Below are positions 1-7,900 of a DNA stretch of 64,000 nucleotides, piece after piece. The DNA comes from Streptomyces roseofulvus (lineage in GTDB: Bacteria > Actinomycetota > Actinomycetes > Streptomycetales > Streptomycetaceae). The notes under the pieces were generated by a model, which was not told where the DNA came from, did no database searches, and saw only the letters and a program-made list of their open reading frames with translations. Each line of letters starts with the position of its first letter. Position 1 is the stretch's first letter. Location: contig NZ_BAAAWE010000001.1 in NCBI RefSeq assembly GCF_039534915.1, positions 3,968,001-4,032,000 on the forward strand, given 5' to 3'. The translations under genes were made by a program, and so were the position numbers.

Positions 1-1040
1 CCCCCTCCGAGCACGAGCGCATCAAGAACACGGTCGCCATCGCGCTCAAGGCCGAGGAGGTCGGACTCGACGTCTTCGCCACCGGCGAGCACCACAACCC
101 GCCGTTCGTCCCGTCCTCCCCGACCACCCTCCTCGGGCACATCGCGGCCCGTACGGAGAACCTGATCCTCTCCACCTCCACGACCCTCATCACCACCAAC
201 GACCCGGTGAAGATCGCCGAGGACTACGCCACCCTCCAGCACCTCGCCGACGGTCGCGTGGACCTGATGATGGGCCGCGGCAACACCGGCCCGGTCTACC
301 CGTGGTTCGGCCAGGACATCCGCCAGGGCATCCCGCTCGCCATCGAGAACTACGCGCTCCTCCACAAGCTGTGGAGGGAGGACGTGGTCGACTGGGAGGG
401 CAAGTTCCGCAGCGCCCTCCAGGGCTTCACCTCCACCCCGCGCCCGCTCGACGGCGTCCCGCCGTTCGTCTGGCACGGCTCCATCCGCTCCCCGGAGATC
501 GCCGAGCAGGCCGCGTACTACGGCGACGGCTTCTTCGCCAACCACATCTTCTGGCCCAAGCAGCACACCGAGAAGATGGTCCGCCTCTACCGCCAGCGGT
601 ACGCGCACTACGGCCACGGCACGGAGGAGCAGGCCATCGTCGGCCTCGGCGGCCAGGTCTTCATGCGGAAGAACTCGCAGGACGCGGTACGGGAGTTCCG
701 CCCGTACTTCGACAACGCGCCGGTCTACGGCCACGGCCCCTCCCTGGAGGAGTTCAGCAGCCAGACCCCGCTGACCGTCGGCTCCCCGCAGGAGGTCATC
801 GAACGCACCCTGTCCTTCCGCGAGTACGTCGGCGACTACCAGCGCCAGCTCTTCCTCGTCGACCACGCCGGACTGCCCCTGAAGACCGTCCTGGAACAGC
901 TCGACATCCTCGGCGAGGAGGTCGTCCCGGTGCTCCGCAAGGAGTTCGCGAACCTGCGCCCCGCCGGCGTGCCGGCGACCGCCCCGCTCCACCCCGCCGT
1001 CCTCGCCTCGAACGCCACGAACGCCACGAAGGAGGTCTGA
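1..1040 (+). CDS. LLM class flavin-dependent oxidoreductase (5' truncated by window edge)
   Basis: The frame is open from the left edge (first full codon at base 3), so the N-terminus is missing; about 345 residues are visible. Stretches such as GEHHNPP, LMMGRGNTGP and IAEQAAYYGDGFF are typical of the luciferase-like monooxygenase TIM barrel, which uses reduced FMN and oxygen to oxidise a small organic substrate in the cytoplasm. The stop is four bases before an FMN reductase gene whose ribosome binding site lies inside this coding region, so the two are translationally linked. This matches the known CE1758/CE1759 pair, in which the reductase supplies FMNH2. The substrate cannot be read from the sequence. 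The last 20 or so residues are Ala/Pro/Asn-rich and probably disordered. Confidence 0.9.
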   Translation, partial: PSEHERIKNTVAIALKAEEVGLDVFATGEHHNPPFVPSSPTTLLGHIAARTENLILSTSTTLITTNDPVKIAEDYATLQHLADGRVDLMMGRGNTGPVYPWFGQDIRQGIPLAIENYALLHKLWREDVVDWEGKFRSALQGFTSTPRPLDGVPPFVWHGSIRSPEIAEQAAYYGDGFFANHIFWPKQHTEKMVRLYRQRYAHYGHGTEEQAIVGLGGQVFMRKNSQDAVREFRPYFDNAPVYGHGPSLEEFSSQTPLTVGSPQEVIERTLSFREYVGDYQRQLFLVDHAGLPLKTVLEQLDILGEEVVPVLRKEFANLRPAGVPATAPLHPAVLASNATNATKEV

Positions 1041-1044
1041 CGCC

Positions 1045-1671
1045 ATGCAGACCCTGAAGCTGGTCGCCGTCTCCGCCGGCCTGAGCTCCCCGTCCTCCAC
1101 CCGGCTCCTCGCCGACCGGCTCGTCCAGGCCGCCCGCTACCGGCTGGCCGAGCAGGAGTACGCGGTCGAGGCCGAGGTCGTCGAACTCCGCGACCTCGCC
1201 GTGGACATCGCGAAGAACTTCGTGACCGGCTTCCCGTCGGAGGCGCTCCAGGAGGCCATCGACAAGGTGACCGGCGCGGACGGCGTCATCGCCGTGACGC
1301 CCGTCTTCACCGCCTCCTACAGCGGCCTCTTCAAGTCCTTCTTCGACCTGATCGACCCCGCCGCCCTCACCGGTACGCCGGTCCTCCTCGGCGCGACCGG
1401 CGGCACCGCCCGCCACAGCCTGGTCCTCGACCACGCGCTGCGCCCGCTCTTCGCCTACCTGCGCGCCCAGACCGCCCCGACCGCCGTCTACGCGGCCTCG
1501 GAGGACTGGGGCACCGGCGGCGACGAGTACACCGAGGGCCTGCCGCACCGGATCACCCGGGCGGGCGAGGAGTTCGCGGGCCTGGTCGCGGCGACGGCGA
1601 ACAGTCGCCCGCGGCCCGAGGAGGAGCTCGTCCCCTTCGAGAAGCAGCTGGCCGATCTCCGCCTGGACTGA
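1045..1671 (+). CDS. NADPH-dependent FMN reductase (CE1759-like)
   Basis: A 208-residue flavodoxin-fold reductase. The N-terminus has a beta strand followed by the flavin phosphate loop SAGLSSPSSTR (residues 10-20). Around residue 90 there is VTPVFTASYSGLFKSF, the usual flavin-binding and dimer region of SsuE/MsuE-type enzymes. It should reduce FMN with NAD(P)H and pass it to the upstream monooxygenase. The ATG follows a GGAGG located at the 3' end of the upstream gene, with a gap of only four bases, so they form an operon. The length is normal for the family. The C-terminus ends in a charged segment and no signal peptide is present. Confidence 0.88.
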   Translation: MQTLKLVAVSAGLSSPSSTRLLADRLVQAARYRLAEQEYAVEAEVVELRDLAVDIAKNFVTGFPSEALQEAIDKVTGADGVIAVTPVFTASYSGLFKSFFDLIDPAALTGTPVLLGATGGTARHSLVLDHALRPLFAYLRAQTAPTAVYAASEDWGTGGDEYTEGLPHRITRAGEEFAGLVAATANSRPRPEEELVPFEKQLADLRLD

Positions 1672-1696
1672 TGCTTTTGTTACGTTGTGAGGGGTA

Positions 1697-1717
1697 ATCG
1701 GTACCGATGGATCGGTA
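1697..1717. promoter_or_regulatory. Overlapping palindromes upstream of the universal stress gene
   Basis: ATCGGTACCGAT (1697-1708) is a perfect 12-bp palindrome, and TACCGAT-GG-ATCGGTA (1702-1717) is a perfect 7-bp dyad sharing its right half. Three ATCGGTA half-sites therefore lie 26-46 bases before the start codon at 1743. This is a good candidate operator for a dimeric repressor or activator. The binding protein is unknown. Confidence 0.5.
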
Positions 1718-1742
1718 ACTCCCCGACGAACGGAGGTCGGCG

Positions 1743-2171
1743 ATGGCCGGCGGCAGGATCGTGGTGGGCGTGGACGGCTCGGAACCGTCCCTGAAGGCAG
1801 TGAAGTGGGCGGCCGCCCAGGCCGCCCTCACCGGGGACACCCTCCACGCGGTGATCAGCTGGGAGTACCCGGCGTCCTGGGCGACGATGATGCCGGGCGT
1901 CCCGCCGGAGTTCGACCCCGAACGACTGGCCAAGCAGATCCTCGACCAGTCCCTCGCGGAGGCCCTCACCCCCGAGGAGGCGGCCGCGACGACCCGCACG
2001 GTCGTCGGCGGCAACGCGGCGCAGGCGCTGATCGACCAGGCGGAGGGGGCGAGCCTGCTGGTGGTCGGCGACCGGGGCTACAGCGGCTTCAAGGCGGCCG
2101 TCCTGGGCTCGGTCTCCACGAACGTCACCCAACACGCCCCCTGCCCCGTCGTAGTGGTCCGAGGCACCTGA
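1743..2171 (+). CDS. Universal stress protein (UspA family)
   Basis: A single-domain UspA protein of 142 residues. The N-terminal strand IVVGVDGSEPS and the C-terminal ATP-binding signature G-x2-G-x9-G-S (GDRG followed by nine residues and GS, about residues 107-121) indicate the nucleotide-binding subclass. Such proteins form cytoplasmic dimers and adjust metabolism under stress or hypoxia. The ATG is preceded by ACGGAGG with good spacing. The gene stands alone, with a strong palindromic motif immediately upstream (1697-1717), suggesting its own regulator. Length is normal for a single Usp domain. Confidence 0.93.
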   Translation: MAGGRIVVGVDGSEPSLKAVKWAAAQAALTGDTLHAVISWEYPASWATMMPGVPPEFDPERLAKQILDQSLAEALTPEEAAATTRTVVGGNAAQALIDQAEGASLLVVGDRGYSGFKAAVLGSVSTNVTQHAPCPVVVVRGT

Positions 2172-2227
2172 CCCGACACCGCGGCGACGCCCACCCCCGA
2201 TGCCGGCCGCGGGCACCCGCGCCCCGC

Positions 2228-2266
2228 GTGGGCAGGCGTTCCGCAAGGGGCGGAACGACTGCCCAC
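2228..2266. repeat. Intergenic inverted repeat (copy 1 of a dispersed family)
   Basis: GTGGGCAGGCGTTCCGC (2228-2244) and GCGGAACGACTGCCCAC (2250-2266) form a 17-bp stem with one mismatch and a 5-base loop. A second right arm, GCGGAACGCCTGCCCAC, is at 2364-2380, and a related element is at 8179-8208. The stretch between the stress gene and the VOC gene (2172-2441) holds these repeats and no coding sequence. The stem could terminate transcription of the upstream gene. Confidence 0.6.
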
Positions 2267-2363
2267 AACGAAACGGCGCGGCCGCCCGCCGGGCCCGGCC
2301 AGCGGCGCCGCTCCCCCAGCCGGGCCCGGCGCGAAGCCGGACGGGCAGGGTGGGGACCGCCCC

Positions 2364-2380
2364 GCGGAACGCCTGCCCAC
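2364..2380. repeat. Single arm of the dispersed inverted repeat
   Basis: GCGGAACGCCTGCCCAC is the exact reverse complement of the left arm at 2228-2244. It lies about 60 bases upstream of the VOC gene start and could pair at long range with the first copy in a transcript. Confidence 0.5.
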
Positions 2381-2441
2381 ACGGAGGTCCGGTGCGTGGC
2401 CGGACGTGCGGGGTGGGGCCTCGCGGCGGAGGATGGCTCTC

Positions 2442-2813
2442 ATGGACATCAAGCTCGAACTGATCGGCGTCCCGGTCACCGACATCGACCGCGCCAAGGC
2501 CTTCTACGAGCGCGTCGGCTTCCACGCGGACCACGACGTCACCGTCAGCGAAGCGATCCGCTTCGTCCAGATGACCCCACCCGGCTCCGCCTGCTCGATC
2601 GCCTTCGGGAAGGGCATCACCGAGATGCCCCCCGGCTCCCTCGACAACATGCAGGTCGTCGTCGACGACATCGAGCAGGCCCACGCCGAACTGACCGACC
2701 GCGGCGTCGACGTCGGCGCGATCGACGACCAGCCGTGGGGTTCCTTCGTGTACTTCACGGACCCGGACGGCAACCGCTGGGCCGTCCAGCAGAAGACGCC
2801 CCGCGACCAGTAG
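2442..2813 (+). CDS. VOC family protein (glyoxalase/bleomycin resistance fold)
   Basis: A 123-residue single-domain vicinal oxygen chelate protein: it opens with a strand (LELIGVPVTDIDRAKAFYE) and ends with the typical YFTDPDGNRWAVQQ. These proteins form dimers that bind a metal or sequester a small molecule; a specific reaction cannot be assigned. I chose the ATG at 2442 over an in-frame ATG at 2433 because GGAGG (2428-2432) is nine bases before 2442 and touches 2433. It is convergent with the ABC permease gene, with nine bases between the stops. The gene is well codon-biased and complete. Confidence 0.85.
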   Translation: MDIKLELIGVPVTDIDRAKAFYERVGFHADHDVTVSEAIRFVQMTPPGSACSIAFGKGITEMPPGSLDNMQVVVDDIEQAHAELTDRGVDVGAIDDQPWGSFVYFTDPDGNRWAVQQKTPRDQ

Positions 2814-2822
2814 GGGCGGGCC

Positions 2823-3686
2823 TCACCTGCGGTTGTAGAGCCGCATCGTCACCGCGCCGAACACCGCCACCAGCGCCACCGACCACCCCAGCGTCCACGT
2901 GATGTCCGCCGCGGGCCAGTCGCCGGCCATCAACTCCCGTACCGCCGTCGCCAGATGGGTCACCGGGTTGTTGTCGACGAACGCCTGGAGCCAGCCCGGC
3001 ATCGTCCTCGGGTCGACGAAGACGTTGGAGAGGAAGGTCAGCGGGAAGATCACCATCATGCTGACGCCCATGACGGACTTCTCGCTGCGCAGCAGCAGCC
3101 CGAACATGGTCCAGACCCACGAGAACGCGAACGAGAAGACCAGCAGCAGCGCCACCCCGAGCAGCACGCCGACCACCCCGCCGGCGGGCCGGTAGCCGAT
3201 GACGAGGCCGACGCTCAGCATCACGGCGGACGCGATCAGATAGCGCACGACGTCGCCGAGGAGATAACCGACCATCGGCGCCGGCCGCCAGATGGGCAGG
3301 GTGCGGAAGCGGTCGAAGACGCCCTTCACGATGTCGGTGTTGACCGAGACGCCGGTGTACATCGTGATCATCACGACCGACATCACGAGGATGCCGGGCA
3401 GCAGGAACTGGATGTACGCCGAGACCGACCCGGCGAGCGCACCCCCGAAGAGGTACGTGTACATCAGCACCATCATGATCGGGAACGCGGTCACGTCGAA
3501 CAGCTGCTCCGGCACGTGCTTGATCTTCAGCATGGCCCGCCAGCCGAAGGTGAGCGACGCGGCGAGCGCGCCGGGCCGGGCTGGCCGGTCCTTCGCGAGG
3601 AGCAGGGCGGCGAGGTCGTCGGCGCGGGGCGCGGCGAACTCCACCTCCTGGCCGGTCTCCGTGGACGTGGACGTACCGGTGCTCAT
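2823..3686 (-). CDS. ABC-2 type transporter permease (DrrB-like)
   Basis: A 287-residue membrane protein with a cytoplasmic N-terminal tail of about 60 residues and six predicted membrane segments, for example FPIMMVLMYTYLFGGALAG and VSMMVIFPLTFLSNVFV. The segment FVDNNPVTHLATAVRELM near the C-terminus is typical of ABC-2 drug-export permeases such as DrrB. The start ATG (3686) overlaps the stop of the upstream ATPase gene by four bases (ATGA), so the two subunits are translationally coupled. Together they should form a 2+2 exporter for a hydrophobic compound, lipid or antibiotic. The substrate is unknown, and no biosynthetic genes lie beside it. Confidence 0.92.
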   Translation of the reverse strand: MSTGTSTSTETGQEVEFAAPRADDLAALLLAKDRPARPGALAASLTFGWRAMLKIKHVPEQLFDVTAFPIMMVLMYTYLFGGALAGSVSAYIQFLLPGILVMSVVMITMYTGVSVNTDIVKGVFDRFRTLPIWRPAPMVGYLLGDVVRYLIASAVMLSVGLVIGYRPAGGVVGVLLGVALLLVFSFAFSWVWTMFGLLLRSEKSVMGVSMMVIFPLTFLSNVFVDPRTMPGWLQAFVDNNPVTHLATAVRELMAGDWPAADITWTLGWSVALVAVFGAVTMRLYNRR

Positions 3687-4651
3687 GCGGCGGGCCCCTT
3701 CCGGTCGGTGAGGGCGAGGAAGACCTCGTCCAGACTGGGCTGGCCGAGGGCGAAGTTGTCGACGGTGATCCCGGCCCGGGCCAGCTCCGCGAGGGCCCGG
3801 GCGGCCTGCTCGGCGGCGCCGAGGTCGGTGCCGTGGCCGTTGACGGTGGCGGTGAGGGCGACCGGGTCGGGATCGAGCTGGACGGCGGCGTTCAGGGCGG
3901 TGGCCAGGAGCCGCTCGGCCCGCGGCCGCTGCTCGGCGTCCCGGAGCCGTACGTGCACGGAGCCCGAGCCCACCGACGCCTTCAGCTCGCCCTTCGTGCC
4001 CTCCGCGATCACCCTGCCGTGGTCGATGACGGCGATCCGGGAGGCGAGCTGGTCGGCCTCGTCGAGGTACTGGGTGGTGAGGAGCACGGTCGTGCCCTGG
4101 GCGACGACGGCCCGCACGATGTCCCACACCTGGTTGCGGCTGCGCGGGTCGAGACCGGTGGTCGGCTCGTCGAGGAAGAGCAGGTCGGGGGTGTTGAGGA
4201 TGGACGCGGCGATGTCGATGCGGCGCCGCATGCCGCCCGAGTAGTTCTTGACCTGCCGGCCGGCGGCCTCCGCGAGCCCGAACGCGGCGAGCAGCTGCGC
4301 GGAGCGTTCGCGGGCGGCGGGGCGGGTGTGGCCGAGGAGACGGGCGAGGAGGACGAGGTTCTCGGTGCCGGTGAGGTCCTCGTCGACGGAGGCGTACTGG
4401 CCGGTGAGGCTGACGCGGCCGCGGACGGTGTCGGCGTCGCGGACGACGTCGTGCCCGAAGACGCGGGCGCGCCCGGCGTCGGGGCGGAGGAGGGTGGCGA
4501 GCAGCTTGACGGTGGTGGTCTTGCCGGCGCCGTTCGGGCCGAGCAGCCCGTAGACGGTGCCGCGGGGGACCCGGAGGTCCACGCCGTCGACGGCCCGGTT
4601 CCCCCCGAACTCCTTGACGAGCCCCTCGGTCTCCACGGCCAACCCGCTCAT
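3683..4651 (-). CDS. ABC transporter ATP-binding protein (DrrA-like, daunorubicin resistance family)
   Basis: A 322-residue ATPase. Walker A is GPNGAGKT (about residues 38-45), the signature is YSGGM (about 138-142) and Walker B is LLFLDEPTTGLD (about 157-168). The C-terminal extension ends with QPSLDEVFLALT, a hallmark of the DrrA family, which energises export through a separate ABC-2 permease. The start is set at the ATG encoding MSGLAVETEGLVKEFGG; longer versions of the frame run through non-coding DNA. It is the first gene of a two-gene operon with the permease, overlapping by four bases. Confidence 0.93.
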   Translation of the reverse strand: MSGLAVETEGLVKEFGGNRAVDGVDLRVPRGTVYGLLGPNGAGKTTTVKLLATLLRPDAGRARVFGHDVVRDADTVRGRVSLTGQYASVDEDLTGTENLVLLARLLGHTRPAARERSAQLLAAFGLAEAAGRQVKNYSGGMRRRIDIAASILNTPDLLFLDEPTTGLDPRSRNQVWDIVRAVVAQGTTVLLTTQYLDEADQLASRIAVIDHGRVIAEGTKGELKASVGSGSVHVRLRDAEQRPRAERLLATALNAAVQLDPDPVALTATVNGHGTDLGAAEQAARALAELARAGITVDNFALGQPSLDEVFLALTDRKGPAA

Positions 4652-4702
4652 CCCCCCAGTCTCCCCCGCCCCCCGTCCCCCCGCACGCCCGACGGCGCTG
4701 CC

Positions 4703-4747
4703 GGTCGCGGGCACCCGCGCCGAGGACCGGCGCGGGTGCCCGCGACC
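4703..4747 (-). terminator. Very strong hairpin downstream of the small membrane protein gene
   Basis: GGTCGCGGGCACCCGCGCC (4703-4721) and its exact reverse complement (4729-4747) form a perfect 19-bp stem with a 7-base loop. It sits between the stop at 4777 of one minus-strand gene and the start at 4651 of the next. No T-run follows, as is common for streptomycete terminators. The stem core also appears alone near 2206-2221 (CGCGGGCACCCGCGCC), so it may be a dispersed repeat that serves as a terminator. Confidence 0.6.
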
Positions 4748-4776
4748 TGAAGCCGGGTCCGGCGCGTGGCCGGGGG

Positions 4777-5181
4777 TCAGTACGGGGCCGGGTGGCCCGT
4801 GGCGTCTTCGTGCGTGTAGAAGAGGTAGAAGGTCCCGGCCCCCACCCCCGCCCCCACGATCAGCCCCAGCACGCTCGCCGACAGCACGCTGGAGCCGGAC
4901 AGGCTGTAGAGGAAGCCGATCGCGACGCCCGCCAGCGCGCCCCACGCCACCGCCCGCAGCTCGCGCGGCAGCGCGCGGCCGTAGGTGCGGAGCGCGTACA
5001 CCGCTCCGCCGACGAGGATCGCGGAGATGATCCCGAGCCACAGCTGGCCCCAGGTCAGCGCTCCGCCGTGGCGCGAGACGGTCGGGGCGTAGAGGCCGTA
5101 GGCGATGCCGACGAGGGCGGGCAGGACGGCGCCGTGCAGGTGCACGGTGCGCCGCGCGGGTACCGCTGCGTGTGCGGCCAT
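4777..5181 (-). CDS. Small integral membrane protein of unknown function
   Basis: A 134-residue protein with about four hydrophobic segments: VLPALVGIAYGLY, LWLGIISAILVGGAVYAL, AVAWGALAGVAIGFLYSL and VLGLIVGAGVGAGTFYLFY. The N-terminus is basic and the C-terminus is short and polar (THEDATGHPAPY). I recognise no family. It stands between the RidA homologue and the ABC exporter on the same strand, separated from the exporter by a strong hairpin, so it is probably transcribed separately from the exporter. Codon bias supports that it is real. Confidence 0.75.
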   Translation of the reverse strand: MAAHAAVPARRTVHLHGAVLPALVGIAYGLYAPTVSRHGGALTWGQLWLGIISAILVGGAVYALRTYGRALPRELRAVAWGALAGVAIGFLYSLSGSSVLSASVLGLIVGAGVGAGTFYLFYTHEDATGHPAPY

Positions 5182-5204
5182 GGCAGGGCCTCCTTCACGT
5201 CGCA

Positions 5205-5233
5205 GTGTCGCGGTGTCGCGTGTCGCGTGTCGC
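5205..5233. repeat. Short tandem repeat GTGTCGC
   Basis: Four copies of GTGTCGC (5205-5233, with one extra base after the first) lie just upstream of the membrane protein gene start at 5181. The tract could be prone to slippage. It is non-coding and probably falls in the promoter or leader of the minus-strand gene. Confidence 0.6.
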
Positions 5234-5281
5234 GGTCACTCGTGTCCAGCGGACACCCCCGCCCCCGCCCCCGCAAGTGGA

Positions 5282-5701
5282 TCAGCGGCGGCCGCCGCTC
5301 CCGGGTCGTACCGCCACCGCGTCGATCTCGAACTGCATGCCGGGCAGTGCCAGCGCGGCGACCCCGCTGAGGGTCTGCGCCGGGAGCCGTTCGCCGAAGG
5401 CGGCGTGCAGCGCCTTGCCGAGCACCTCCAGCTTCCCGAGGTCGTGGTCGACGACGTACGAGCCGAGCCGCACGACGTGCTCGAAGCCCAGCCCGACGCC
5501 TTCGAGGGCGTGCCGCAGGTTCGTGAGGGAGAGCTCGACCTGGGCGGCGAAGTCGCCGGGGACGGGCGCGCCGGTGGCGTCGGAGGCGTACTGCCCGGCG
5601 ATGAAGACGAGTTCGCCGGGTGCGGAGGCGGCGTGGCTGTAGCCGAAGGGGGTGGGGTCGTGGAGGGCGGGCGGGTTGGTGAGGGTGCGCCGGTCGGTCA
5701 T
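5282..5701 (-). CDS. RidA family protein (YjgF/YER057c/UK114), lacking the catalytic arginine
   Basis: A 139-residue RidA-fold protein (FIAGQYASDATG near the N-terminus, FEIDAVAV at the C-terminus). Canonical RidA deaminates reactive enamine/imine intermediates using an arginine in the PARS/PART motif. Here the equivalent stretch reads LPAQTLSGV, with Gln in place of Arg, so this is probably a non-canonical Rid subfamily member with another role. The ATG at 5701 is preceded by AAAGGAA at suitable spacing; the in-frame extension to 5776 lacks support. It is divergent from the gene at 5866. Confidence 0.88.
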   Translation of the reverse strand: MTDRRTLTNPPALHDPTPFGYSHAASAPGELVFIAGQYASDATGAPVPGDFAAQVELSLTNLRHALEGVGLGFEHVVRLGSYVVDHDLGKLEVLGKALHAAFGERLPAQTLSGVAALALPGMQFEIDAVAVRPGSGGRR

Positions 5702-5727
5702 GACGGGTCGGTTCCTTTCCCCGGTTT

Positions 5728-5758
5728 CTCGACACTCGATGTCCAGAATCACTCGACA
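5728..5758. promoter_or_regulatory. Direct repeats in the divergent promoter region
   Basis: Two CTCGACA units (5728-5734 and 5752-5758) and two CACTCGA units (5733-5739 and 5750-5756) lie between the divergent RidA-like and DUF7144-like genes. They may be a regulator site, but the unit is short and chance cannot be excluded. Confidence 0.25.
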
Positions 5759-5865
5759 ATCCCGGACCTTACACATCCAGGATCAGGAAGGGCAAGGGAG
5801 ACGGCCCTCACCCGTTCGGCCCAGCCGGGAGGCCGAATTCGCCCGTTTGTCCCCAGGATGACGCC

Positions 5866-6300
5866 ATGAGCCAGAACACCGCACCCTCCCGCCCGCACAC
5901 GTCGAGCACCTCCGAGGCGTGGGCCTCCGGCGGAACGCTCTTCGCCGGTGTCCTGATGCTGGTCACCGGCATCATGGACGTCTTTCAGGGCATCGCCGGG
6001 ATCGCCGAGGACGACGTCTACACCCGCGTCGGCGACTACGTCTTCAAGTTCGACCTCACCACCTGGGGCTGGATCCACCTGGTCATCGGCATCGTCGTCG
6101 CGATCGCCGGCTTCGGGATCCTCAAGGGCGCCGAGTGGGGCCGGGTCGCCGGTATCTCCCTGGCCTCCCTCAACCTCATCGCCCAGTTCCTCTTCCTGCC
6201 CTACCAGCCGTGGTGGGCGCTGTTCTCCATGGCCATCTCGGTCTTCGTGATCTGGGCCCTCGCCACGGACGACGCGTACGGCGCCGGCAAGCGCTCCTGA
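5866..6300 (+). CDS. DUF7144-like membrane protein
   Basis: A 144-residue membrane protein with four hydrophobic segments: residues about 24-45 (GTLFAGVLMLVTGIMDVFQG), then a short loop with DDVYTRVGDYVFKFDLTTWGW, followed by IHLVIGIVVAIAGFGIL, a third segment near SLASLNLIAQFLFLPY and the last at LFSMAISVFVIWALAT. This pattern is common in streptomycetes and is usually annotated DUF7144. No catalytic residues are evident. Start ATG at 5866 fits the conserved N-terminus. It is followed 22 bases later by a lipoprotein gene on the same strand, so the two may be cotranscribed. Confidence 0.82.
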   Translation: MSQNTAPSRPHTSSTSEAWASGGTLFAGVLMLVTGIMDVFQGIAGIAEDDVYTRVGDYVFKFDLTTWGWIHLVIGIVVAIAGFGILKGAEWGRVAGISLASLNLIAQFLFLPYQPWWALFSMAISVFVIWALATDDAYGAGKRS

Positions 6301-6322
6301 GCGCGGACGAGGGACACCACGG

Positions 6323-6796
6323 ATGACCGCCCACCGGCCACGGACGCCGGCGCGACCACCGGCGAGGGCGAGACGGGTGGCGGGCGCCGCCCTCCTCGCC
6401 CTCGCCGTGGCCGGCGGCGCCGGCGGATGCGACGCCGCCAAGGAGGCCGCCGGGGACCTCGTCTCCTCGGCGACCTCCGCCGTCGCCTCCGCCGCGCAGG
6501 AGAAGATGGACCAGATCAAGGACGGCGTGAACGCCACCGGCGACCTCAGCGCCGGGCCGACCTCCGTCGACGGCGACCGCACGGTCGCCACCGTCACCGC
6601 CGCCAACCCCCTCGACCGGACCGCCGACTACGCGGTCCTGGTCACCTTCCGCGACGGCGGCGGGAACTTCCTCGACACGGTCCTCCTCACCCTCGACGGC
6701 GTCCCGGCCGGAGCCGCCAAGTCCGGTACGGCGCGCAGCAATCGGACGCTCGACGGGGCGACCACCGCGGAGATCACCCGGGCCCTGCGACACTGA
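6323..6796 (+). CDS. Putative lipoprotein with FxLYD-like domain
   Basis: A 157-residue exported protein. Residues 1-36 form a lipoprotein signal: a long basic n-region, hydrophobic AGAALLALAVAGGAGG, then Cys36 as the lipidation site. After a helical linker (about 37-75) comes a beta-rich domain with DRTADYAVLVTFRDGGGNF and a C-terminal part, similar to FxLYD-type extracellular domains that follow lipoboxes in actinobacteria. It should be anchored to the outer face of the membrane. It follows a DUF7144-like gene by 22 bases and precedes an EEP-domain membrane protein by four bases, suggesting an operon through 7883. Confidence 0.75.
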   Translation: MTAHRPRTPARPPARARRVAGAALLALAVAGGAGGCDAAKEAAGDLVSSATSAVASAAQEKMDQIKDGVNATGDLSAGPTSVDGDRTVATVTAANPLDRTADYAVLVTFRDGGGNFLDTVLLTLDGVPAGAAKSGTARSNRTLDGATTAEITRALRH

Positions 6797-6800
6797 GGGA

Positions 6801-7883
6801 GTGGACCGAGCCCTCAGCGCAGCGACCGGCAGCACGGACCCGGGCGACACGACGCGCCCCCGACCCCGGCCACCGCTCCCGTCCCCACGGCCCGCACCGT
6901 CCCCGCCCTCCCCGCCCCTCCGGCCCAGGCACCGCGACCGCGCCCTCGCCTGGGCCGCCGGGCCGCTCCTGGCCGTCCCCGCGGTCGTCGCCGGCTGCCG
7001 CGCCCTCGACGCCGACGGCGACACCCCGCTCCCCCAGCTCCTCTCCTTCCTCCCCTGGCTGACCGTCCCCGCCGCGCTCGGGCTGCTGCTCGCGGCGGCC
7101 GCCCGCCGCCGGGTGCTCGCGTTCCTCGCGGTACTCGTCCTCACCGCCACCGCGTGGGCGTCGCTGCCGTACACCCCGCTGCTCGCCGTCACCCACGGCC
7201 ACCCCCTCGCCCGCGTCCGGGTCATCGCCGCGAACGTCGAGTTCGGGCAGGCCACCGGCTCCCTCATCGACCTCGCCCGCCGGGAACGGCCCCAGCTGCT
7301 CTACGTCTCCGAGTGCGACCCCGCCTGCGGACGCGCCCTCACCGCCGCGCTGTCCGGGCAGCTGCCGCACCGGGTCTCCGTCGACGCGGCGGGCTCCGCC
7401 GGCTCCGTCCTGCTCAGCGCCTATCCGCTGCGCGACCGGTCCGTCGTCCCCGCGACCATGGGCATGCCCGGCGCCACCGCGGAGATCGCCGGACGGCCGG
7501 TACGCCTCCAGCTCGCCCACCCCATGCCGCCCGTCCCCGGCCAGGTCGCCCTCTGGAAGGCCGAACTCGCCCGCCTCCGGGACGCCGTCGCCGACCGCCC
7601 CGCCGACGAGGCCCTGATCGTCGCCGGCGACTTCAACGCCTCCCAGGACCACGCCGCCTACCGCGACCTCGTCGCCGCCCGCCTCCTCCTCGATGCGGCC
7701 CGCGTCACCGGTGCCTCCCGCACCCCGACCTGGCCCGCCGAAGGCCCCCTCCCGCCGTACGTGCAGATCGACCACGTCCTCACCAGCACCGCCCTCACCC
7801 CGACGGCCACCCGCTTCCCCGCCCTCCCCGGCAGCGACCACCGGGCCGTCGTCGCCGACCTCGACCTGCACGACGGGCGCTGA
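6801..7883 (+). CDS. Membrane-anchored endonuclease/exonuclease/phosphatase (EEP) family protein
   Basis: A 360-residue protein starting with GTG, four bases after the upstream stop. Residues 1-50 are Pro/Arg-rich; three membrane segments follow (about 50-125), then an EEP domain outside the membrane. Conserved motifs are visible: VIAANVEFG, AGDFNASQDH (metal site), QIDHV and the terminal GSDHRAVVADL. Members of this layout resemble the YafD/vancomycin-resistance-associated group and may cleave a lipid or nucleic acid phosphodiester; the substrate is not determined. All expected EEP catalytic residues appear present. Confidence 0.86.
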   Translation: MDRALSAATGSTDPGDTTRPRPRPPLPSPRPAPSPPSPPLRPRHRDRALAWAAGPLLAVPAVVAGCRALDADGDTPLPQLLSFLPWLTVPAALGLLLAAAARRRVLAFLAVLVLTATAWASLPYTPLLAVTHGHPLARVRVIAANVEFGQATGSLIDLARRERPQLLYVSECDPACGRALTAALSGQLPHRVSVDAAGSAGSVLLSAYPLRDRSVVPATMGMPGATAEIAGRPVRLQLAHPMPPVPGQVALWKAELARLRDAVADRPADEALIVAGDFNASQDHAAYRDLVAARLLLDAARVTGASRTPTWPAEGPLPPYVQIDHVLTSTALTPTATRFPALPGSDHRAVVADLDLHDGR

Positions 7884-7900
7884 TCGGCCACGCTGGAGGC

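Noticed and set aside
6774..7871. Long antisense frame opposite the EEP membrane protein
   Set aside because: Very Gly/Glu/Val-rich without motifs; the plus strand has clear EEP catalytic motifs.
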